The translations under genes and the position numbers were made by a program. 64,000 bases of DNA from Phalacrocorax aristotelis. Its lineage: Eukaryota > Chordata > Aves > Suliformes > Phalacrocoracidae. The number at the start of each line of letters is the position of its first letter. Within the stretch, counting starts at the first letter, position 1. The DNA is taken from contig NC_134280.1 in assembly GCF_949628215.1 (NCBI RefSeq), positions 52,292,621 to 52,356,620 on the forward strand, in the 5' to 3' direction. Below are positions 26,401 to 38,400 of this stretch, in pieces. Under the pieces are notes generated by a model. It did not search any database, was not told the origin of the DNA, and saw only the letters and a list, made by a program, of their open reading frames with translations.

Positions 26401-29400
26401 GGATATAGAAATGAGTACAGCATTTTTACAAACTCAGTCTCCACTGTTTCACCATGGCTTTTCCAGGGGAAAAAAAAAATAGAGCTTATTAATCATTGCA
26501 CCCTTGAGAATCCCCTAATTTCCTTGCAAACAAAAACCAGCAGTTCTAGACCAAGTTCTGAAAACACAAAAGACAACTGATGCCATATTTTAAATCACTG
26601 ACCACATTAGTGCAAACTGAAGATAAGAAATCTATTTTGAGGGAATCCTCAAATTATTAAAAACCATTCCTAATGGTATTTAATAACCAAATAAAGTTTC
26701 CTTCTACTCCTGCAGTACACCTCTACATTATTCCTGCAGTTAACTCTTTATAGCAACCATGTAATTCTGAGGAATTGTGAGGAATATTTCCACAGAATTG
26801 TACAATACTACAGCAAGAACTCAATAGTCAACTTCAAGCCTTCTATTAAGTAACATTCATATAAAGAAGGTGGCACACATTCCACATGCTTATCTTCATA
26901 ATGCTAAGAATATGAAAAGAAACCTTATTAAAATAAGTAGAAAATACTTACTAGATTACATATTTCAATATACTGTTTGTGTATTCCATATTAGAATGTA
27001 TTATATATACACAATAAATGTGTTAATATATATTTTATATTTTGTATTTATAAATATATTACATGTTATAATATTAAAATAAGTAGAAGGGTCATTAACT
27101 TGTAAAAGTATTTTAAAGCCTGTGTGGTTACGCAGTTAAGTGTAAATAAGTACAGAGATAATACCAAGGAGAAAAAATCTCCTCTTACTTATACCACAGC
27201 AATCATGAGATCACATTCTCCTATGTATTGACACTCCACACAAAGGATATCATATTAGCTATATTTAACTACAATTTTTAAATAAATGTCACAAAGTACC
27301 ACCAGAAAAATGAGACATGAGTACAAAACCTACCTCAGAAAAGAAACGCAAGACTGTCAAAGTTCATTAAAATTAAAATATTACATTACATATATAATAT
27401 TACATATAACATTAAAACATATAGAGGATGAATAATTTCTTCATGCTACTTTCTTTAATAAGATGACAAGACTTATATTTCCTCCTTTTAATTACAGACA
27501 TGATGACCACAACACCAATGACAACTGTATGTGTGAAGAATGTATGTGTATGGTCAGAATGGTATGATTGCACACAGCCTGAAAAAAAGGATGAGAGCGG
27601 AGATTATGAAACATTTGAAAATCTCAGAGATAAAGGATACAGTGTGTGTACAAACCCAAACGGTGTTCAATGCCGAGCCAAAGAACACCCAGATACAGAA
27701 ATAAACAATCTTAACCAAAAGGTAGAGTGTAGTCAAAGCAGAGGATTAATATGCAATAACAAAGAACAACCATCTAAACAATGCTATAATTATGAAATAA
27801 GAATATTATGCTGCAGCTACATACCATGTTCCGAAATACAAAAGACAACACAAAGAACTACAGAAGAATTCACAACTACTGCTGTGAAATCAACACCATT
27901 TACATTACACACGAGAACAAAAACAACATCACAAACACTAGAAAGCGCTGCGCAAAAAAGCCCACAACCTACAATGACAACACAAAAAGAGAGCATGACT
28001 CCTCTGACAGATACTTCAGTTACAGCAAAGACACGACAAGTCCCAACGCTAGGTTATGAGACCGCATCAACTTCAGTAGAAAACCCCACCATATTAACAC
28101 AGCCTCCAACATCACCCACTACTGCCTCCACCCTCACCCAGACACCAAAAACAACCACCGCCGCCACCACGCTTGTCCACAGTTCCACTGCACCACCAGC
28201 ACAAAGAACAACCATCATCACCACAACCAGCGGCTCCAGCACCACCAAGACCTCTACACCTCTGACAGAAAGAACAACCACCATCACACCAACGCCAACA
28301 CGGCTCACTCCAGCCACTAGCACTGTCAGCACCTCCAGGACTACAATGGCAAGCACCACAACATCCAAAACCACGTCTGCTCCAGAAGAAACCTCCACCA
28401 TCGCAACACAGCCTCCAACATCACCCACTACTGCCTCCACCCTCACCCAGACACCAAAAACTACCACCGCTGTCACCACGCATGTCCACAGTTCCACTGC
28501 ACCACCAGCACAAAGAACAACCATCACCACACCCATTAACGTGGCCAGCACCACCAAGATCTCTCCATCTCCGACAGGAGGCACAACCACCATCACACCT
28601 ACACCAACACTGCCCACCTCAGCACCCACTACTGCCACCACTGTCGTCACCTCCATGACCACAATGAGCTGCCAGCAGCACTGTACCTGGACGCAGTGGT
28701 TTGATGTGCACTCCCCTAGCCCTGGTAGCCAAAATGGAGACATGGAAACGTTTGCAAAAATCCGAGCTGCTGGGCATGCACTGTGTGACAAGCCAGAGGA
28801 CATCAAATGCCGGGCTAAAGATTACCCTGAAAGGAGTCTGGACCAGCTGGGACAGATAATTGAGTGCAGCCTTGACATTGGGCTTGTGTGCAGAAATAAG
28901 GACCAGATCAAAAAGTACCCCATGTGCTTCAACTATGAGGTCCAGGTGAAGTGCTGTGACAATTACCACTGCCCGCTATCATCAGAAACCACACTCAGCA
29001 CTGAAGGCTCATCCAGCACAGCCTCTCCTGCAGAAACCTCCACCATTGCAAAACAGCCTCCAACATCACCCACTACTGCCTCCACCCTCACCCAGACACC
29101 AAAAACAACCACCGCCGCCACCACGCTTGTCCACAGTTCCACTGCACCACCAGCACAAAGAACAACCATCATCACCACAACCAGCAGCTCCAGCACCACC
29201 AAGACCTCTACACCTCTGACAGAAAGAACAATCACCATCACACCAACGCCAGCAGGGCGCACCCCAACCACTAGCACTGTCAGCACCTCCAGGACTACTA
29301 TGTCAAGCACCACAACATCCAAAGCCACGTCTGCTCCAGAAGAAACCTCCACCACCACAACACAGCCTCCAACATCACCCACTACTGCCTCCACCCTCAC

Positions 29401-32400
29401 CCAGACACCAAAAACAACCACCGCCGCCACCACGCTTGTCCACAGTTCCACTGCACCACCAGCACAAAGAACAACCATCATCACCACAACCAGCAGCTCC
29501 AGCACCACCAAGACCTCTACACCTCTGACAGAAAGAACAACCACCATCACACCAACGCCAACACGGCTCACTCCAGCCAGTAGCACTGTCAGCACCTCCA
29601 GGACTACTACGGCAAGCACCACAACATCCAAAGCCACGTCTGCTCCAGAAGAAACCTCCACCACCGCAACACAGCCTCCAACATCACCCACTACTGCCTC
29701 CACCCTCACCCAGACACCAAAAACAACCACCGCCGCCACCACGCTTGTCCACAGTTCCACTGCACCACCAGCACAAAGAACAACCATCATCACCACAACC
29801 AGCGGCTCCAGCACCACCAAGACCTCTACACCTCTGACAGAAAGAACAACCACCATCACACCAACGCCAGCAGGGCGCACCCCAACCACTAGCACTGTCA
29901 GCACCTCCAGGACTACTATGGCAAGCACCACAACATCCAAAGCCACGTCTGCTCCAGAAGAAACCTCCACCATCGCAACAGAGCCTCCAACATCACCCAC
30001 TACTGCCTCCACTCTCACCCAGACACCAAAAACAACCACCGCCGCCACCACGCTTGTCCACAGTTCCACTGCACCACCAGCACAAAGAACAACCATCATC
30101 ACCACAACCAGCAGCTCCAGCACCACCAAGACCTCTACACCTCTGACAGAAAGAACAACCACCATCACACCAACGCCAACACGGCTCACTCCAGCCAGTA
30201 GCACTGTCAGCACCTCCAGGACTACAATGGCAAGCACCACAACATCCAAAGCCACGTCTGCTCCAGAAGAAACCTCCACCACCGCAACACAGCCTCCAAC
30301 ATCACCCACTACTGCCTCCACCCTCACCCAGACACCAAAAACAACCACCGCCGCCACCACGCTTGTCCACAGTTCCACTGCACCACCAGCACAAAGAACA
30401 ACCATCATCACCACAACCAGCGGCTCCAGCACCACCAAGACCTCTACACCTCTGACAGAAAGAACCACCACCATCATACCAACGCCAACACGGCTCACTC
30501 CAGCCACTAGCACTGTCAGCACCTCCAGGACTACTATGGCAAGCACCACAACATCCAAAACCACGTCTGCTCCAGAAGAAACCTCCACCATCGCAACACA
30601 GCCTCCAACATCACCCACTACTGCCTCCACCCTCACCCAGACACCAAAAACTACCACCGCTGTCACCACGCTTGTCCACAGTTCCACTGCACCACCAGCA
30701 CAAAGAACAACCATCACCACACCCATTAACGTGGCCAGCACCACCAAGATCTCTCCATCTCCGACAGGAGGCACAACCACCATCACACCTACACCAACAC
30801 TGCCCACCTCAGCACCCACTACTGCCACCACTGTCGTCACCTCCATGACCACAATGAGCTGCCAGCAGCACTGTACCTGGACGCAGTGGTTTGATGTGCA
30901 TTCCCCTAGCCCTGGTAGCCAAAATGGAGACATGGAAACATTTGCAAAAATCCGAGCTGCTGGGCATGCACTGTGTGACAAGCCAGAGGACATCAAATGC
31001 CGGGCTAAAGATTACCCTGAAAGGAGTCTGGACCAGCTGGGACAGATAATTGAGTGCAGCCTTGACATTGGGCTTGTGTGCAGAAATAAGGACCAGATCA
31101 AAAAGTACCCCATGTGCTTCAACTATGAGGTCCAGGTGAAGTGCTGTGACAATTACCACTGCCTGCTATCATCAGAAACCACACTCAGCACTGAAGGCTC
31201 ATCCAGCACAGCCTCTCCTGCAGAAACCTCCACCATTGCAAAACAGCCTCCAACATCACCCACTACTGCCTCCACCCTCACCCAGACACCAAAAACAACC
31301 ACCGCCGCCACCACGCTTGTCCACAGTTCCACTGCACCACCAGCACAAAGAACAACCATCATCACCACAACCAGCGGCTCCAGCACCACCAAGACCTCTA
31401 CACCTCTGACAGAAAGAACAACCACCATCACACCAACGCCAGCAGGGCGCACCCCAACCACTAGCACTGTCAGCACCTCCAGGACTACTATGGCAAGCAC
31501 CACAACATCCAAAGCCACGTCTGCTCCAGAAGAAACCTCCACCATCGCAACAGAGCCTCCAACATCACCCACTACTGCCTCCACTCTCACCCAGACACCA
31601 AAAACAACCACCGCCGCCACCACGCTTGTCCACAGTTCCACTGCACCACCAGCACAAAGAACAACCATCATCACCACAACCAGCAGCTCCAGCACCACCA
31701 AGACCTCTACACCTCTGACAGAAAGAACAACCACCATCACACCAACGCCAACACGGCTCACTCCAGCCAGTAGCACTGTCAGCACCTCCAGGACTACAAT
31801 GGCAAGCACCACAACATCCAAAGCCACGTCTGCTCCAGAAGAAACCTCCACCACCGCAACACAGCCTCCAACATCACCCACTACTGCCTCCACCCTCACC
31901 CAGACACCAAAAACAACCACCGCCGCCACCACGCTTGTCCACAGTTCCACTGCACCACCAGCACAAAGAACAACCATCATCACCACAACCAGCGGCTCCA
32001 GCACCACCAAGACCTCTACACCTCTGACAGAAAGAACCACCACCATCATACCAACGCCAACACGGCTCACTCCAGCCACTAGCACTGTCAGCACCTCCAG
32101 GACTACTATGGCAAGCACCACAACATCCAAAACCACGTCTGCTCCAGAAGAAACCTCCACCATCGCAACACAGCCTCCAACATCACCCACTACTGCCTCC
32201 ACCCTCACCCAGACACCAAAAACTACCACCGCTGTCACCACGCTTGTCCACAGTTCCACTGCACCACCAGCACAAAGAACAACCATCACCACACCCATTA
32301 ACGTGGCCAGCACCACCAAGATCTCTCCATCTCCGACAGGAGGCACAACCACCATCACACCTACACCAACACTGCCCACCTCAGCACCCACTACTGCCAC

Positions 32401-35400
32401 CACTGTCGTCACCTCCATGACCACAATGAGCTGCCAGCAGCACTGTACCTGGACGCAGTGGTTTGATGTGCATTCCCCTAGCCCTGGTAGCCAAAATGGA
32501 GACATGGAAACATTTGCAAAAATCCGAGCTGCTGGGCATGCACTGTGTGACAAGCCAGAGGACATCAAATGCCGGGCTAAAGATTACCCTGAAAGGAGTC
32601 TGGACCAGCTGGGACAGATAATTGAGTGCAGCCTTGACATTGGGCTTGTGTGCAGAAATAAGGACCAGATCAAAAAGTACCCCATGTGCTTCAACTATGA
32701 GGTCCAGGTGAAGTGCTGTGACAATTACCACTGCCTGCTATCATCAGAAACCACACTCAGCACTGAAGGCTCATCCAGCACAGCCTCTCCTGCAGAAACC
32801 TCCACCATTGCAAAACAGCCTCCAACATCACCCACTACTGCCTCCACCCTCACCCAGACACCAAAAACAACCACCGCCGCCACCACGCTTGTCCACAGTT
32901 CCACTGCACCACCAGCACAAAGAACAACCATCATCACCACAACCAGCGGCTCCAGCACCACCAAGACCTCTACACCTCTGACAGAAAGAACAACCACCAT
33001 CACACCAACGCCAGCAGGGCGCACCCCAACCACTAGCACTGTCAGCACCTCCAGGACTACTATGGCAAGCACCACAACATCCAAAGCCACGTCTGCTCCA
33101 GAAGAAACCTCCACCACCACAACAGAGCCTCCAACATCACCCACTACTGCCTCCACCCTCACCCAGACACCAAAAACAACCACCGCCGCCACCACGCTTG
33201 TCCACAGTTCCACTGCACCACCAGCACAAAGAACAACCATCATCACCACAACCAGCGGCTCCAGCACCACCAAGACCTCTACACCTCTGACAGAAAGAAC
33301 AACCACCATCACACCAACGCCAACACGGCTCACTCCAGCCACTAGCACTGTCAGCACCTCCAGGACTACTATGGCAAGCACCACAACATCCAAAACCACG
33401 TCTGCTCCAGAAGAAACCTCCACCATCGCAACACAGCCTCCAACATCACCCACTACTGCCTCCACCCTCACCCATTCAGGCATTCCAACCAAGATAGGTG
33501 GTTCTATTCTCCCAACATCTGTTTCTTCTACTGGACGAAGTACTGCCACCACTGTGTTTCTCACAAATTTCACAACCACAAGCAGCCCAGGTGTGTCATT
33601 GTCTATCTCTGGAAATGTTTCAAACAGCTATTTCTGTAGAACACAGTTGGGCTCATTGTGTTCTATCACTTCTTCCTCTATACCTATTTCTTCCAACATA
33701 AACCACTTTTTCATCTATCTGTCCCTCTGCTACTAGTATCTGTGTTGGACAAGTATCTGATTGGACTCCATGTCTTGATATTACTTTTCATGAGATCAAG
33801 GGAGACAGTGGTGACTTTAAAACTTTTGAAAACCTTACAGCTACATGTCACAAGATTCGCCAAACCCCAGATGATATTCAGCGTAGAGCTAATAGTTTTA
33901 CACAATATCTATTTAGCAGTAGGTGAAATAGTACAATGTAACAAACATGTTGGCTGTTTTGCCAGAATATTGAACAGTCCTCTCCAATATGATAGTTATG
34001 AGATCAAAAGCTTGTTTTGCAAACTAAAGTATGTCTTGTGCTTAACAGTAGCTACAACTGGTACATCACAATCAAGTCATGTTACAACAAGCACGTCTGC
34101 AATCTTCAGTTCTTTCCCCAGCACACCTGTCACAACAGAAGCAAGTACATATTTCACATCAAGTGGAACAACTCCATGTTTTTGTCATGTGTCTACTAAT
34201 TTTTTTTCTCCTGGTAGGTGTCTTATTTTATGGTTATAAAATTTTCATAAGCAATATAAACCCTTAATACTCTATTCAATTAAAGATAACCCCTTAAAAT
34301 CATCCAAACATAGACCTTTTTATATGTGAATACACTTTATATTTTCTTGGGTTTTTTTTTCTTAAGTATTTTCATTGGTCTTTTAATTTCTCCAATTTTT
34401 CTCCACAGGGGAAGTGGTATACAAGAGAACAGATAAGGCTGGCTGTATTTTTTATGCACTTTGCAGCAAGGAATGTGAAATTGACCCATTTCAGGGGCCA
34501 TGTCCTTCAACAACTCCTTTCACTTCAGTCACCTCAGAAACCACAACACAAGCTGCCTCATCCACAGAACGTGTATTGTCTTCTGTCTCACCAACCACAG
34601 CAACATCCCTCACAACTTCAGTAGAAATAAACTGTACTGATGTCAGTCCTCCACGAAAGGTAGTTCCCCTCATTATTTTCTAATATATCATCATTGCAAA
34701 ACCAGCCCAATTTCTGTCCTTTAACAATCAATTCAAATCAACTTGTACATATTTCAATAAAAAAGTTGGTCACATTACAAATTACATTCTATCACATTCT
34801 ATGACATTTAAATGTCATAGAAATAAGTAGACCAGCTATGAAAGTGTTAAAATCTCATTCCTTCTACACAGAGAAATTTCTGTGATTGTTCTCAGCTTCC
34901 CTGCTCTTAAGGCCTGAAATAATTTGCTAAGAAAACGTTAATCTGAACCCCCTACCAATTTTGAGGGTCTATCTCAAGGTGACCCAGGACAACAAGGGTG
35001 AGAGAACGCTTAAAAATCAATCATTTACGTGTTTTTCAGGCTGGAGAGAACTGGACAAGTAATTGCCAGCAGTGCATCTGTGACCCCTTCACTACTACTG
35101 TAAAATGCGAGCAGCTCCCATGCCAAACAGTTCAGACGCTATTTTGTGACCTAGGATTTGTTGCCATGCCTGTACAACCACAAAAAATACCATGTTGTCC
35201 TGAACTTGAATGCCGTAAGTATTAAAAATACATATATACACACTCTGGTAAATTATATTTGCATCTGTTAATATCTAAGCAAGTTCTTCATGTATCACAA
35301 AAACAGTAGTAGCTTCCTTAAATTGTTCTGTCTCAGCAAACACGCATCAATTTTTGACTAAATATGCATCAGAATTTTATTTAAAAACAAAGCGTTGTTT

Positions 35401-38400
35401 TCAATGAAGTTTGCTGAGAGAATTGGAATGGGTGGGAGAGCAGGATAGTACTTTGAACCTTCAAGTGGTCTATGTAGCTCAACTACCTCTGTATCTGTAC
35501 TCATAAAGGTTATTAATGCATTTTATTTAATATTTTTATTTAACTGTAGCTAAACTAGGATGCATAAACATAAAAATAAACCAGCAGAAATCTTAACTGC
35601 AAAAGCAAGTAACACAAAGCAATACAAAGTAACTGAATTGTCAGTGCATGAAAATTAATATAGTTACACTGTTGTTGAATGCTCATGAAAATTTAAAAAT
35701 CCAAGTTACATATGCTTATTTGTATACATACATTTTTATATACATATATTTTTATACACATATACTTATATGTGTATTTAAAAAGGTAGCTATAAATTAA
35801 GCCCAAAATGGGAAGATCAAAACAAAGGAACAGCCAAGTTTGAAGTAGTTCTGTGAAAGACATGAATAGGCTCTATTGTATTATAAAATTATTTATACGA
35901 CCACAATAAGAATACCTTTTTCCCACTCCGAGTCAATCTTCCATTCAAGCCATGTTCTGAGAAGTCACAAAGAAACAATTAGAAAGGCATCTTTGAAGGT
36001 TACTGGACTTCTAGGGTTCAAAGAGGAAATAACTAATTTAATTTGAAGTGAACCTGACTTCGAAAGGGCAAAAAGGGATTCTTCATGTATAGCTCGAGCC
36101 TGAAGCCATTCCTTCTCAACTCTTCTAGCTAATTACAAAGATGAAACTTTACTTAAACATCCAGCTATACTAAATATGAGGTCTAAGCACGTACTGGGGA
36201 TTCAAGTTTTCCATATCTCTGTGTTACTAAAACAAACCTTGATAACATCTGGACTTCTCAGGAAGTCTCACATCTGAGTTTACACTGAAATTATTTTTTT
36301 CTTTGTTTTTCAGGTCGAATACCTGGAACCTGTAATATTAATGGTACAATATACATGGTGAGAATGTTATAGTGGTATATTGCTGAAAGTGAAATCTACA
36401 CCTTTCCTAAAATCAGCCTTTGAGAAAGTTCTTTTCCCAGTATATGCTGTTCTTATCTCTAGCCCTTAACTGGAACTTATTTTTTTCCTAATGTCAAAAA
36501 AAAAAAAAAATTGTCACCAAAGAGTTCCTCAACATGTAGTGTAAAACAAGAGTATACCATTTTTAGTGACATACTTAGTTTTTAAGCTCTCTCCCACTTC
36601 TGGAATTAATGAATTTTCCAAACAAGCTGATGAATAGCCCAAACTCAATAATTCTTTGAAATAAGCCCAGAGAACCTTCAAACATAAAGCTAGGATTTTT
36701 GCTTAAATCTTCTGCTAAAATTGGTACTTAGGTCATTTAGCCAAAATGTAAACATTAGCTCTGGAGCCTTTTGGGTTCAGTTTTCTCAAAAACTGAGTTT
36801 TCACTTGTTGAAATTAATGTTTTGAATTGATGAACATATCATCATGTGTGTGTTTTTCACATGATGAAACATATCATGTGGTTGACATGATCATGTCACA
36901 TGACATCACAATGTCATGAAATGAACATTTGAATTTTGAAAAAAACAGAAATTCCAGAACGACTAAAATCCCTTTGTTAATTTGTATCTCTGCTCATGTA
37001 TCTGCATAGGTATCCAATTGATTTAATCACCATTTGTTAATTATAATTTTTATAACTACTGAACATGACTTACAGGGAAAAAAAATCTTAAATGGAGCAT
37101 TGAAAAGCTGGTAAAATAATGAGGCAGTACAAACCAGTCTTACCTGCATTTTATTAATTTACTTTTCTTTTTTATAGTGCTTCATTAGTTTCATCCCGAT
37201 GTATGTTTTCTTGCAAGACATAAAGCCAAACAACTTTATCTTGTTCAAAGATAGTTGAACAACTCAGTCACACGTGCATTTCAACAACCTTAATGGTTCT
37301 CACCAAGGCTTTCAACTCTGCCTATACATTATATAGAAATGAGTATCTTTTCTTTCTGTCTTCCAGGTTGGAATGTCAACAGTAATCAAACCATGTAAGA
37401 ATTGTACCTGCACTTCTGAGGAAGATAAAGCAGCTGGGGGGAATATTGTGCATTGTGAACCAATTAATTGTAGCACATCTTGCCCACCGGTGAGTTCAGA
37501 TTCTCTAGGCTGCAGAGTCACCCCTCAATTACAAGACGACTAGAATTCTCCATCACCAACTCAACAAAATTTCTCTTTCATCTCCTTGTGGGTAGGGTTA
37601 TCAATATGTGACTGAGGATGGAGAGTGCTGTGGGAAGTGTATTCAGATAGCTTGCCAAGTCAAACTCAGTAACAACACTATTCATGTGCTCCAGGTAAGT
37701 ATTCCTGTCATTTTCAGATCTCCGTATTAGGCAGTACAGGTTAGAACAGCTAGGAGTCAACTCATGACCCCTACTAGTAAAAATCTAATTAACACTGAAA
37801 ACAAGACACCAGTTTTCCAAATTCAACATTTACTTGGAATAACAAATTATTGATACATGTGGTTAACTGGGCAATGGTTTCTCATTTGTGGTCTGACTGT
37901 TCAGGTACAGGACTTAAACTTTTAAGCTAGCCACAGTTTGCAAAATTTTGCTTTTGTCACTTGAAAGATGTTCAGAAGCATGTGAGAATCTTTCACATGT
38001 GAGAACTTATTTAGCTCAGATGTTTTTGAACTAATCACACTATACCTGATCACAAAAAAAATATTTTCTTTTCTTACAAAAATCTTAGGTTAATGAGACC
38101 ATGTCACTCGATCATTGCAGCCATTACAAATGTGAAAAAATTGAAGATCAGTTTGTTGCAGTCCAAACTAAAAGAATATGCCCCGAGTACAACCCAGGAG
38201 AGTGCGATCCTGTAAGTTTTAATCAATTATTCATCGATTGAATGCAGTTTATAAGAAAAAGGGGAGGGTGGACAAGGAATAATAAAACAAATCGCTTTCA
38301 CTGAAGGTATAGGAATGCCTTAAGAATGAAATCAACCTTGCTGTAACAAGGTAAGTAAGTAATCCAAAGCTTCATTTAGTGTATATCACAGAGGAGCCTT

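Larger units (their letters stand above)
28103..33474 (+). repeat. MUC5B: 309-bp Pro/Thr/Ser tandem repeat array, ~14.5 units in higher-order blocks
   Basis: Each 103-residue unit starts [19 protein letters not shown] and contains [14 protein letters not shown] and TSAPEETST. Unit starts: 28103, 28412, 29057, 29366, 29675, 29984, 30293, 30602, 31247, 31556, 31865, 32174, 32819, 33128, and a truncated one at 33437. Spacing is exactly 309 bp, or 645 bp where a CysD intervenes. Variants alternate (AGRTPTT versus TRLTPA). The unit before each of CysD2-4 has a diverged second half ([17 protein letters not shown]). Units 5-8 plus CysD3 correspond to units 9-12 plus CysD4 at an offset of 1,572 bp. 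Confidence 0.95.

Noticed and set aside
28956-29219. Three identical 87-codon plus-frame ORFs (also at 31146 and 32718)
   Set aside because: Alternative-frame shadows of the repeated CysD-linker-PTS junction, copied with the repeat.
28963-30996. 677-codon antisense ORF over the PTS exon (also 28054-28806, 31153-32568 and 32725-33579)
   Set aside because: These are stop-free shadows created by the repeated Thr/Ser/Pro codons. They break wherever a CysD is crossed and read as low-complexity Val/Gly repeats.
34660-35039. Possible hidden D4 exons
   Set aside because: The 380-bp interval was read for VWD, C8 and TIL cysteine motifs in all frames by eye and contains none.
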